The position numbers and the translations under genes were made by a program. A stretch of 64,000 nt of DNA from contig CAZDDI010000001.1 in assembly GCA_964504195.1 (NCBI GenBank), positions 186,001 through 250,000 on the forward strand, read 5' to 3'. This document shows positions 1 through 9,300 of this stretch, piece by piece. Numbering within the stretch: position 1 is the stretch's first letter; each line of letters opens with the position of its first letter. The stretch comes from CAZDDI01 sp964504195. Lineage in GTDB: Bacteria; Chloroflexota; Anaerolineae; B4-G1; SLSP01. The notes under the pieces were generated by a model. The model was not told the DNA's origin and searched no databases. It saw only the letters and a list, made by a program, of their open reading frames with translations.

Positions 1-257
1 TCCCCAAGTACCGGGATATTGGGATCTAGACTGAGAAAAGCATGAACACCACCAGACTCTAAGATCAATTTTTTGACTTTGGTGCTAATTACTGTTTTCG
101 ACATAAGAACGCCATCGAAAATTGGTTCCTGGAAAAACTGATGGGCAAACCAATCATCTAGCCAACGATCATTTCGGTTAGCAGAAGGTTTATCGTGAAT
201 AAAATCGTAATTGGGATCAACCATGTCCTCGAAGTTGGGAAGAAAGAATCGTAACAA
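1..257 (-). CDS. dpdA: DpdA-like TGT-family DNA base-exchange enzyme, N-terminal part, cut by window edge
   Basis: Eighty-five codons of an open frame run off the left edge. I place the start at a TTG (complement of 255-257), eight bases after a GAGGAG ribosome site and 14 bases past the stop of the caspase-fusion gene, so it is the last visible gene of that operon. The protein begins MLRFFLPNFEDMVDPNYDF. It continues with FDGVLMSKTVIS and ends at PNIPVLG, followed by a codon starting GA (Asp or Glu). This resembles my recollection of DpdA: an acidic DPxxDF start, a PYDGxLxSK segment and a catalytic GDCGA loop. DpdA exchanges guanine in DNA for preQ0. The catalytic Asp and the zinc site lie outside the window. 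queC and a preQ0-type transporter gene in the same island support the call. Alternative: another TGT-like protein. Confidence 0.55.
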   Translation of the reverse strand, partial: MLRFFLPNFEDMVDPNYDFIHDKPSANRNDRWLDDWFAHQFFQEPIFDGVLMSKTVISTKVKKLILESGGVHAFLSLDPNIPVLG

Positions 258-270
258 GTCAGAATCTCCT

Positions 271-3200
271 CTATGCAGGTTTGTTGTAGCGCAGCAAAAT
301 TATGTCCCCTACCACCGTGTACTGTAACGTCGGCGTCTGCGGTGATCCTTTCTCTGCCGCCCAGGTTTTCACGCCATCGGTCACATAGCGGCTGGCGTCG
401 GAAACGGTCACAAAGCCCTTTTTATCGAGATCGGCCTTGCCGCTGAGGGCTTCCAACAGGTAATAGGTGAATACGCTACGCCTCTGCTCCGGACACTCCC
501 ACGATTGTTGGTTTTCTTTGCAGGAGGCCAACACCGCCATACCCTCGGCTTCCTCAAACACGCGCCGAATGAACTCCGGCGTCATGGTTGGCTCGGCTTT
601 GCCGATGGATGCGCCCGAATGACAGGCATCCAGAATGATGACTTTGGCATGTGCTGGAGACTGTTCGATGATCTCGCGCACATCTCGCATCGCCACAGCA
701 GTATGTTTGAGGGCTGCAAGTCGTGTATCATGCGCGAGAAGATAACTCTCGCCATCGCGCGCCATCCCGTGCCCGCTGAAGTAGAACAGCAGCAGATCAT
801 CTTCGCTTGCGGCCTGGGCAACAGTCGAAAGCTCACCCATGATATTACTTCGAGTGGGCAGGTGCTCAGGTTTAGCATCGGTAAGCAAACGGGCCAGTTG
901 ATAACGCCCCGCGAGCTGTTCTTGAATAGCAGTCACATCGTCCACGCAAACGCTGAGGTTGGCAATGGAAGGATCAATATACTGGTTGACGCCAACCAAT
1001 ACCGCCCAGGCTTTGCCAGTGTTGAGGACTTGTGTCGCCTCTGCGGTAGGATCCGCATCGCCTTTAGCCCCCTTCTTACCCAGACGCGCCTTGATGCGCC
1101 CCCATAGGGCCTTCAAGTCAATCTGATTTCGGGTGCCTAGCTCAACGTTGTAGCTCAGAATGCCAGGGATGATGGGAATTGCCAGTTGCAGGTATTCATA
1201 GGCGCTGCCCGTATGTTGGGAGAGGGTGTCCACCGCAGTACGCACGTCAGGATTGAGTGCTGTGCCAGTCTGCTGTACTGATTGCGCCCAGGAACGTAAC
1301 TCGGCGACCATCTGCGTAGCTTCGGCTTGCTCTATCTGGTTGTGGGCGATAGCATCGAGAATTTGGGCTACAGATTGGCGGTCTTCGGCTTGCCCTTGAT
1401 CCAACTTGGCTTCGATGCGCTGTAAGCGCGCCAGCATTTCTCCATTATCTCCAGCTGTGGATGATTGTGGGGCAGGTGCATTGATAACTGGCTCAGTACG
1501 ATTAGGCGGCGTGGGTATTTGCGCCTGCCCCAAAATCTCTAATGTATCAGCTTCCAAAATCACAATGCCTCTATCTCGCCACATGCGTACATCGGCCTCT
1601 GGCAATCCAGGCCAGACAGCATAAGCGATGCGCGCGAAGCGGCTTTCAGCGATTTGATCGAACAGGAAGCGAAAATCAGGGTCAGTCAGATTGTAACCGA
1701 GGAACAATACAGTGTTGCGACGAAAAGCGCGACGCACCTCATCTAGCAACGGTTCGCGCTTCCGGTCACGCAACAAATCTGAGTGGTCGCGGTCGGTGAC
1801 GACAAGCGTCTCCGGCTGTTGTGCATCGCCGTAGAGTTTGATGAGCGTGGGGCGGTTGGGGTTGATGAAACTCACATCACTGCCGCGCACTACGCGATTG
1901 ATGCCGACGCCGACTTGTTGGAACGCAAGTTCAAGCAGGTTATCATAGGCTGTAGTAATCAGCGTCTCGATTTGATGTCCTTTTACCAGGTTAACAACAC
2001 GCCAGTGAAAAGGCTGTGGCGATTTGCCGGTTGTATCGAGCGCGTTGCGGATAAAATCGGTGAACTCCCAACGATTACCGGCCTGGCTTACGCGCTGGGC
2101 GACTTCGGAGAGGGGAAGGGCCTCATCCAATCCTTTGCAGCGTGCAAGATCACGGGCTAGATCAGCGCGAGAGGGCAGCCCGGTGATTTCGCATGGCAGG
2201 TCGGAGCCGAGGAAGAGCGATAAGTTGTTTTGGTTAAAGATATTTGTCAGCCCTGAATGTGCGACGGGCTTTTCTGGCTCGGATCTGAGAGTTGTTGATG
2301 GCGATGAGAGCTCAGGCAATGCGCGCTCTTCAATGTAGATAGAGTCGCTTTGAACGCCGTTCCAGAATAACAAGTATCTCTTTTCTATCGCTTCCAATTC
2401 ATTGCTCTTAAAAGTTACCTGAATCAGATACCACCCGCTTTTGTGAATCTTTAGAAGATCTGATTCTCCGGTATGTCGTTCAACGCCGAGCTGCGAAGCG
2501 GATGCAACTCGCAGATAAGGATCAGTCCTACCATCTTGGGAACGCCACCACCAGACCAAGTCTAGTTCTCTCGATTCACCAGGTTTGAGCGAGATTCTCT
2601 CAAACTGGCTGGGTGCCCAGGAAAGCCAATGCGATTCAGGGCCTAGTATTTGTTCTCCTGTAAAATCTGTGGCCTTATTTAGATATTCAATACTCAGAAG
2701 ACAAGCCTCACAGTTTGTGACTATCCTGCCAGTCTGATTGGTGACGATCAATCGCTTCCATAGCGTTGGCAGCTCAGATCGTGGCGGGCTGCCTTCAATC
2801 TCTATTCTCAATGATTCCCCTGGCATCAATATTTCCTCACAGATACGGTTACGGATACAGCTGTATCCCTCAGGATCGGCCTTAATCACGCCCAGCAATT
2901 CCAGTTCCGCCTGCCGGCGGTGTTCTTGTGGATAGAACTTCATGCGTTCACCAGACATTATTCGCTGAACATACTGGCTTAGCTTTTCGTTACTTCTCAG
3001 GCGATCTATTAACGGCGGTAAGTGATTTTCGTCTTCGCGGCGCAGACGTTCAATGCCCACATCTACATCGGCTGGGGTTGCAGTCGCTTCCAAATAAGAA
3101 CATAACAGCTGTGTAAGATAGGGCTGTCCATCTGTCCAGTAATAGATACGTTGTGCCAGAGCATCAGCCTGTTCCCCTGACCAGCTCCCTTTGCCAACCA

Positions 3201-3831
3201 GTTCGCGCACTTGCGCCAGTGTGAAATCAGGCAGGCGGACGCGTTGGGCAATGTTGAAAGGGGAGATTTTGTCATCTTGAATCAAGTCGCGGGGGTGAAA
3301 GGCCCCGGCAAGTAAGAAGGTCAGGTGCTTGAACTCGGTTTCAGCTTGCCGGGAGTTGTAGACATCGCGTAGTACACTGAAGAATTCGGTAGCGCCAGGG
3401 AAACTCACAGCACCGATTTCATCCAGAGCAATCACCAAGCGCCGCTGGGCGTCGGCAGCAAACATAGCTACATCACATAAAAACTCCCGCCACTCTACGC
3501 TGTTCCGAGGAACAGTAGGCCATTGATTGCGCGGGATAAAACTGCGGAGCTGCCGCAGAATGCGTGGACAGAGCGTTTGATACCAAGTTGCTTCTGTAGA
3601 ATGGTCAGGTGTAGTCACGTCCAGATAGGCAAAGGCCATGTCGTTCAGAGCCGGGTGACATATCAAGTGATTGATCAGGCTACTTTTACCTTGCTGCCGT
3701 GGCTCGATCACGAGCAGGTAATCCATTGCCCGCAGATGCATTAATACATCACGGTCTGCTTGCCGTTCAATATAGACGGCGGCATGTTCATCGGTCAATG
3801 ATCCGCCGGCTTTGAAGGTTGAGCTGCTCAT
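271..3831 (-). CDS. AAA ATPase - SIR2-like - caspase (peptidase C14) fusion protein
   Basis: The 1186-residue protein has three recognisable modules. Residues 1-340 are an AAA-like NTPase with Walker A EPRQQGKSS (about 43-51) and Walker B LVIALDEIG (about 132-140). Residues 340-510 look like an Ig-type beta domain. Residues 527-770 resemble SIR2-like domains (LFLGSDLP, ITTAYDN, LKLYGD, FLGYNLTDPDF). Residues 939-1186 are a caspase-like protease with His1021 in FSGHG and Cys1070 in DACHSG, so the catalytic dyad is intact. The start codon overlaps the stop of the upstream kinase gene by four bases (ATGA), which implies translational coupling. SIR2 domains in bacterial defence proteins often degrade NAD, and caspases act by proteolysis. 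A cell-suicide effector role is inferred. No signal peptide or membrane segment is visible. Confidence 0.8.
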   Translation of the reverse strand: MSSSTFKAGGSLTDEHAAVYIERQADRDVLMHLRAMDYLLVIEPRQQGKSSLINHLICHPALNDMAFAYLDVTTPDHSTEATWYQTLCPRILRQLRSFIPRNQWPTVPRNSVEWREFLCDVAMFAADAQRRLVIALDEIGAVSFPGATEFFSVLRDVYNSRQAETEFKHLTFLLAGAFHPRDLIQDDKISPFNIAQRVRLPDFTLAQVRELVGKGSWSGEQADALAQRIYYWTDGQPYLTQLLCSYLEATATPADVDVGIERLRREDENHLPPLIDRLRSNEKLSQYVQRIMSGERMKFYPQEHRRQAELELLGVIKADPEGYSCIRNRICEEILMPGESLRIEIEGSPPRSELPTLWKRLIVTNQTGRIVTNCEACLLSIEYLNKATDFTGEQILGPESHWLSWAPSQFERISLKPGESRELDLVWWWRSQDGRTDPYLRVASASQLGVERHTGESDLLKIHKSGWYLIQVTFKSNELEAIEKRYLLFWNGVQSDSIYIEERALPELSSPSTTLRSEPEKPVAHSGLTNIFNQNNLSLFLGSDLPCEITGLPSRADLARDLARCKGLDEALPLSEVAQRVSQAGNRWEFTDFIRNALDTTGKSPQPFHWRVVNLVKGHQIETLITTAYDNLLELAFQQVGVGINRVVRGSDVSFINPNRPTLIKLYGDAQQPETLVVTDRDHSDLLRDRKREPLLDEVRRAFRRNTVLFLGYNLTDPDFRFLFDQIAESRFARIAYAVWPGLPEADVRMWRDRGIVILEADTLEILGQAQIPTPPNRTEPVINAPAPQSSTAGDNGEMLARLQRIEAKLDQGQAEDRQSVAQILDAIAHNQIEQAEATQMVAELRSWAQSVQQTGTALNPDVRTAVDTLSQHTGSAYEYLQLAIPIIPGILSYNVELGTRNQIDLKALWGRIKARLGKKGAKGDADPTAEATQVLNTGKAWAVLVGVNQYIDPSIANLSVCVDDVTAIQEQLAGRYQLARLLTDAKPEHLPTRSNIMGELSTVAQAASEDDLLLFYFSGHGMARDGESYLLAHDTRLAALKHTAVAMRDVREIIEQSPAHAKVIILDACHSGASIGKAEPTMTPEFIRRVFEEAEGMAVLASCKENQQSWECPEQRRSVFTYYLLEALSGKADLDKKGFVTVSDASRYVTDGVKTWAAEKGSPQTPTLQYTVVGDIILLRYNKPA

Positions 3832-6272
3832 TCGCCTTGTTCCTGGTACTCTTCAGTGAAGATTTCTAGCATGTCATTCATTGTCATTGTCCCGGCGACC
3901 ACGCGCGGGAAGGCTTCGACAGCGAATTCGTAGCCAGTGGGGGTGCGTTTAAGTATAGAGCGCAAGTCTACCAGACGTTGCAGGGCATTGTCTACCTCGC
4001 GGGCTTTAGGGTGTAGATTGCAATGCTCGCCCAAAGCTTGGCGAATCGTGGGTAAGGTACAAGTATTTGGATCAACGGACATCAACAATGAGATAATTCT
4101 CTCGAGAGAAGTGGCAGCCTCCCAATAGGTGCTGAGGAAATCATCACGTTGGAAACCAGGGTCTTCTGTTATAGCTTTTACGTCATCCAAAGAGATCGAT
4201 CGTCTGCCCTGCTCATTCAGATGTTCAATAAGGCGACGACAAAGCCTTTGAACTATATTTGGGTGTCCGGAAGTAAATCTAAAAATTTGTTGTATTACTT
4301 CCTTTTCATTTTCAATCCGAATTGTTAAATCCTTTAGTGGTCTAGTAATGAGCTCTTCTACGGCACCAAATTCTAGAGGACCTAGAGGTAACTCATTTAC
4401 GAGATTGAATAATGGGCCTGACGGATCGCGTAGAGCGCTTTGTAGAATTCTCTCACCACTTAATATAACCTGTGCTTCTCCTGAGTGTATTACTGATCGT
4501 AACAGGTTAAAGAGTCGCCAATTATCTTGTCCATCACTAGAAACAATCTTATCAGCCTCATCTAGCAAGATAAGCAAAGGGCGCTCTTGTGAAGGCACTC
4601 CATTGCCTCTGATCAAGGAAGAAATAGTCCTAAAAAAGCCCTTGTCATACAGGCGCATTGAAATTCGCTTGCCTGAGAACAATTCACCGAAAGTGATCTT
4701 TGAAACTCCTTTGGCCGAACTCCAATTTGTGACCGATGTAGCCAAGAACACGTCCTTTGTGGGCGTGGTGGAACAGTCGTGATATACAGTCACAAAGCCA
4801 ACCTCTGGTAAACGATAACGATGTAATTGGCTTAAGAGTGAGGATTTACCAACACGACGACCGCCGATAATTGCGTAAGATTTGATAGAAGCATGTTCTA
4901 TGACCTCACGAATTTCCATTTCTCGCCCAAAAAACACCTTTCCTGAAACAGGTCCTGTAGTAACGTAAGGCATGACAGTCCTGAGATCGGCTTGTGCAAC
5001 AATTAAACTCTTAAAAGTTTCTCTTGGATGCCTAGAAGCAAGCACTCGCAACAAGCTAGGGGGATCAAGAGATACAAAATCGCGAGCATATACTTGTTGT
5101 AGCCGTCCCAGCGGTTGCCTACTTCGAGCCTGCTGCATTTCAGACACATGTAGTATTACCACTATTTGCGAATGAACACTAGCGTTATCCAGGAATTCTT
5201 GAAGAGATTTACTCTCAATATCGGACAATGTTTCTTGAGAGTAGAGTAAAATTGGCAATTCAACGGGTAAGTTGATACCACTGTAAGCCTCCGCCACATC
5301 AATCCAATAGCATGTAAAACCTGCTTCTGTTTTTTGACGCAATATCGGAACTGAAAGCGCATTCGCAAGTTCTTCTACTATTGTTGTCGCATTTTCAGCT
5401 GTTGGATTTGAACGAAATAGTCCCAAATTGCCAGCAACCTGTTCCAAGGAAGGCCATACAGCTTGTTTTTGTAATGCATCTTGCATCTCCTGAGCAGAGC
5501 GAAACCGGGCATGTGGGTCTTCTTCTAACGCTTTTTTGACAACTTTGTCTAGCCATTCTGGAACTTCAGGCGATATATCACTTGGTTTGATAGTAGGTAG
5601 TTGTCTTTTCCATAACTCCCCGGTTAACATCTCAAAAAGAACACATCCTAGACTATAAAGATCTGCACTGGGACGCAAATAACCATAGGTTTGTTCCTGT
5701 TCAGGGGCCATATAGAGCGGTGTGCCAGGATGACGTCTATTCCCCAAATCACTTCTAGTTGATTCTGCTGCCATTTGTGCTAACCCAAAATCTGCCAATT
5801 TTGCGTGACCGTCTCTCGTCATCAGGATATTTGACGGTTTAATGTCTCGGTGCACAATGTCTAGTCGGTGACTATGCACATGCGCTAGAGCATCAAGTAG
5901 CTCTTGCGTTAAACGCACTGCTTTGTATGGCGGTAAGATTCTGTATTGTGTCAAATAATCATGTAAATTTGGGCCATCCACATACTCTAAAACTAAGTAC
6001 ATTGCATCGTGTAATTTATAAAAACAATAGACCTGAACAATGTTCCGATGCTGTAACTGAGATTGTATCTGTATTTCACGGTTAAAACGTTCTTCATATT
6101 GCAAAAACAATGAGTCACCTATTTGAGGTCCAACTCGGTGGAGTTCTTTAATTGCTACAGGTCTTGCTAGCCTCATATCTTGTGCTCGATACACAGCACC
6201 AAAAGCGCCTTCCCCAATCAGGCGCTCAATACGATATGTGTTTTCTAGTACGAAGCCTGGTTCTAGTGTCAT
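3828..6272 (-). CDS. Ser/Thr protein kinase fused to an Orc/STAND-type ATPase
   Basis: The 814-residue protein has an N-terminal Hanks-type kinase (about 14-265). It shows the glycine loop GEGAFG (20-25), Lys42 in AIKEL, HRDIKPSN with Asp143, DFG 161-163 and an APE 189-191, so all catalytic residues are present. Residues 280-440 are unassigned. An ATPase follows, with Walker A GGRRVGKSS (470-478) and Walker B LLILLDEAD near 580, then a winged-helix-like C terminus. No transmembrane helix or PASTA domain is seen, so it is probably cytoplasmic. It sits directly upstream of, and overlaps, the caspase-fusion gene and lies 35 bases after the DpdJ-like gene. Phosphorylation of island proteins on sensing a trigger is an inference from context. 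Confidence 0.85.
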   Translation of the reverse strand: MTLEPGFVLENTYRIERLIGEGAFGAVYRAQDMRLARPVAIKELHRVGPQIGDSLFLQYEERFNREIQIQSQLQHRNIVQVYCFYKLHDAMYLVLEYVDGPNLHDYLTQYRILPPYKAVRLTQELLDALAHVHSHRLDIVHRDIKPSNILMTRDGHAKLADFGLAQMAAESTRSDLGNRRHPGTPLYMAPEQEQTYGYLRPSADLYSLGCVLFEMLTGELWKRQLPTIKPSDISPEVPEWLDKVVKKALEEDPHARFRSAQEMQDALQKQAVWPSLEQVAGNLGLFRSNPTAENATTIVEELANALSVPILRQKTEAGFTCYWIDVAEAYSGINLPVELPILLYSQETLSDIESKSLQEFLDNASVHSQIVVILHVSEMQQARSRQPLGRLQQVYARDFVSLDPPSLLRVLASRHPRETFKSLIVAQADLRTVMPYVTTGPVSGKVFFGREMEIREVIEHASIKSYAIIGGRRVGKSSLLSQLHRYRLPEVGFVTVYHDCSTTPTKDVFLATSVTNWSSAKGVSKITFGELFSGKRISMRLYDKGFFRTISSLIRGNGVPSQERPLLILLDEADKIVSSDGQDNWRLFNLLRSVIHSGEAQVILSGERILQSALRDPSGPLFNLVNELPLGPLEFGAVEELITRPLKDLTIRIENEKEVIQQIFRFTSGHPNIVQRLCRRLIEHLNEQGRRSISLDDVKAITEDPGFQRDDFLSTYWEAATSLERIISLLMSVDPNTCTLPTIRQALGEHCNLHPKAREVDNALQRLVDLRSILKRTPTGYEFAVEAFPRVVAGTMTMNDMLEIFTEEYQEQGE

Positions 6273-6307
6273 GATAAACCGTCCTGAATTTGAAACCTGT
6301 CTATTTG

Positions 6308-9300
6308 TTAGAGGTTAGCTACCTTAAGTGTATTCCACACTTTCCCCATAAACACATCATGCTCCACGTCCCCAGCCTCAAGATGCAACACACGAATGTT
6401 GCGTTGTACTGCCAACCGCTCGTACACTTGCTCCTTGAATCGCCGTGATTCCACATAATCCGGGTCACTGCGACCCCAGTATTCCACGTAAAGGTTATGC
6501 TCATACAGATGAAAGTCAGGATGGATAAACCGCGTTTTGCCCTCATCATCCGTATAGGGCAAGCGCGGCTCGTAATCGAACGCAATCTTGGCTGCTTCCA
6601 GTTTAGTAGCAATGATGTATTCAGCACGCGAGCGCACATGCACACCGCCGGGTGTCTCATAGGGCTTGTGTTCGTCACCGCCCCAGCGTTCTTCCCACCG
6701 CCCATCGGCTACAAATTCCCGCAATGCATCGGCGGCTTGGGGTAGTGGCAAGGCGAATGTGACTTGAACCTGCCCATCTTCACCTACTTCAGCAACAATA
6801 CCCAATCCCAAGACCGGATTGAGCCGATTACTTAGCGCACCGGGATCAGCCTCGATGCGAACGGGCTCTTGTCGAAGTAAACTGTTCGCTAATGAAGCGA
6901 GACAATCCCCTGTTGGCATGCTGGCATGTAAAACATCCCGGAGTTTTTGGAGCGCACGACGAGAATCAAGTAGCGGTGCCAGGTAGGGATGCTCGATATC
7001 ACTTCCCATGCTCATACAAACTGGACATCCATCCTCACAGGCGCGATTGTAGAGCACTAACAACTGTAGTCCCAGTTCGTAATCCAAATCGGCATTAGCA
7101 ACTCCACTCTGTGCCAACGCCACCCGCAGCTGCATGATCTGCGGGTGTAACACGGGGTCAAGATGCAATACAACCCAGCGTACTACTGCTTCAGCAGGCA
7201 TCTCGCCAGGAATTTCGGCATCGAGAAGCGCTTGACAAGCAACGAGCTCCCGCATAATCAACGCTGGATTGAGTGACTGTCCGCCAAGATCAATGCGGTT
7301 GAATAGAACCCTGCCTAAGACCCGCACAGCATCTTGTGTCGCGTTGGCAAGGTCTAAATCAATGAGCAATGCTTCCAGAGCGTGGTCCCTCTCCATCTGT
7401 TGTGCGTTTTGGATTTGGTCAGGTGTAGCGCGGGTCAAAACAGCGTTTACCAGTGCCTCACCATGAGCAATGGGGCACGCACTAAGTTCTTGTTGCAGGG
7501 TCCACCACAGTGAGCCTTCGTTGTCGGTCAAGTCCAGCCGCTCGAAGGCCTGCGCAATGCCGCCGGAGCCGCCTGCTACGGTGTCCATAATCAGAATCCG
7601 CGGGTCAATAGAGCGATCTACCTGATCCAACACTGGCAGATCAGCGTAGGCTACCAGATCATCACTACCCACACCGCCCAAGCGCGCAATGAGGTTTTTG
7701 AGTAGCGCGCTCAGGCTATGTAACACCACGCTATCCACAAAGTTGTAGAACTCAAGTGAGTCCTTGAAAGCCACTACAAGAGATCCATTCAAAGCATTAA
7801 AGAAACGCTCTGTCAGGTAAGGAGCAAATTCTTGTTCCACATCCACCGAGCGGACGACGCGGTGAGTGGCGTAGTAGTTCAATACCGCTTCATAGTCGTC
7901 TCCGTAGTTCAGCAAACGCGGTTCACTTTCGGAGTGGGGCACAACCTCATGCAGCCAATAATCCACCACCACAGCCACCATATCCAGATGAGTTTTGATG
8001 TAGACCTCCCACTCAACTGCGTAAGGCCCCATCCGGTAGATAGCGCAGTTACGACGCAGGTGTAGGCGTAGGCTCTCATCACTCAGAATTGCGGCGGCAG
8101 CTTGTGCCAACAAGTCGGGGTTAACTTGGAAGCGTATGCCCTGGGTTTCTATGGCATATCCGATCAGTGTACGCTGCCCCGCCTCATCGTAAAATGACCG
8201 ATGCAAAGTAAGATCTTCTGGTTGGATACCCAGTGCGTTGCGCTTTTTGTGGTTGGTTTTGATATCTATGTGCATCTCATAGAAGACACGGGTGTAACCG
8301 AGCATTGCCCGACCCTCTTCCAGAAAGCCCTCGATGGCAGCGAAAAGGCTGTCTAGAGGCGGCAGAAGTGATCTACAGAGGGGATTTCCTTTCCCGGGAA
8401 TATAGGGAATGATGACCGAATCGGCTCGTGCTGAGGAACGACGGGAAATCGGCAGCAGTTTGGATGCCGGTTCTTCTCCATCCGCCAGGCGCACAGCCTG
8501 TTTGTCCACCGGATCGTAGTACCAGAAAGGGCTTTCTTGCTTGTGCGGCGGCCCAAACATCTCCACGCGCAGCCGTTTGACGCTCATAAAGGGCAGGCCG
8601 GGGAAGCGCGCATCCAGATAACGCGGCACGCCGAAGATGCTGTCGGGCTTGCTAGTGATGTCGCCTTTTTCCGGTGGAAAGGCAATTTTACGCCCAATGA
8701 TAACGCCCGCCTCGTCCAGGACATCTTCTTCGGGATAGAGAAAGGTGGAAGTCCCATCTTTGAGAATCGGCGTCCAGTGGATGGCCTGATTTTCGCGCAG
8801 GCGGTATGAAACATTGCCGGGCAGCAGTTCGGTGAGGCCAAAGGTCACATCGGTGGTGCGCTCGGCGGGCTCGTCCGGCGTCGCGCTGTACTCCGGGTTG
8901 GGATAGTGAATCGTCAGGGTGGTGGCGTCTTCACTGCCCTGGAGCATCCAGTCAATGTGCTCGTAGGTTTTGAGCCAGTTGCTACGTTCAATTTGGTCAC
9001 TGACGGAATGATATACTACGTTCCCAAAAGTAGTCAACAACCGGTGTGGCGTGGAGGTTTTCAGAGGGGTGAGAAATGGATAGGTAGGATGGTTACGAAA
9101 AGTCGCACTAGCAATATCCGAAAATGCCAGATAGTTGGCAAGGAGTTTGTTGGAACTGAGGCGTTCCCAGGCCGGTTTCAGTATCAAGTCGGTCAAACCT
9201 TGCGCCAGCGCCAGCCAGCCCTTGATATAAAGCGTCCCACCAGATTGATGCACCCATCCCTGATCAACCGGCTTACCGCTGATCCAAATTGCCTCTTTGG

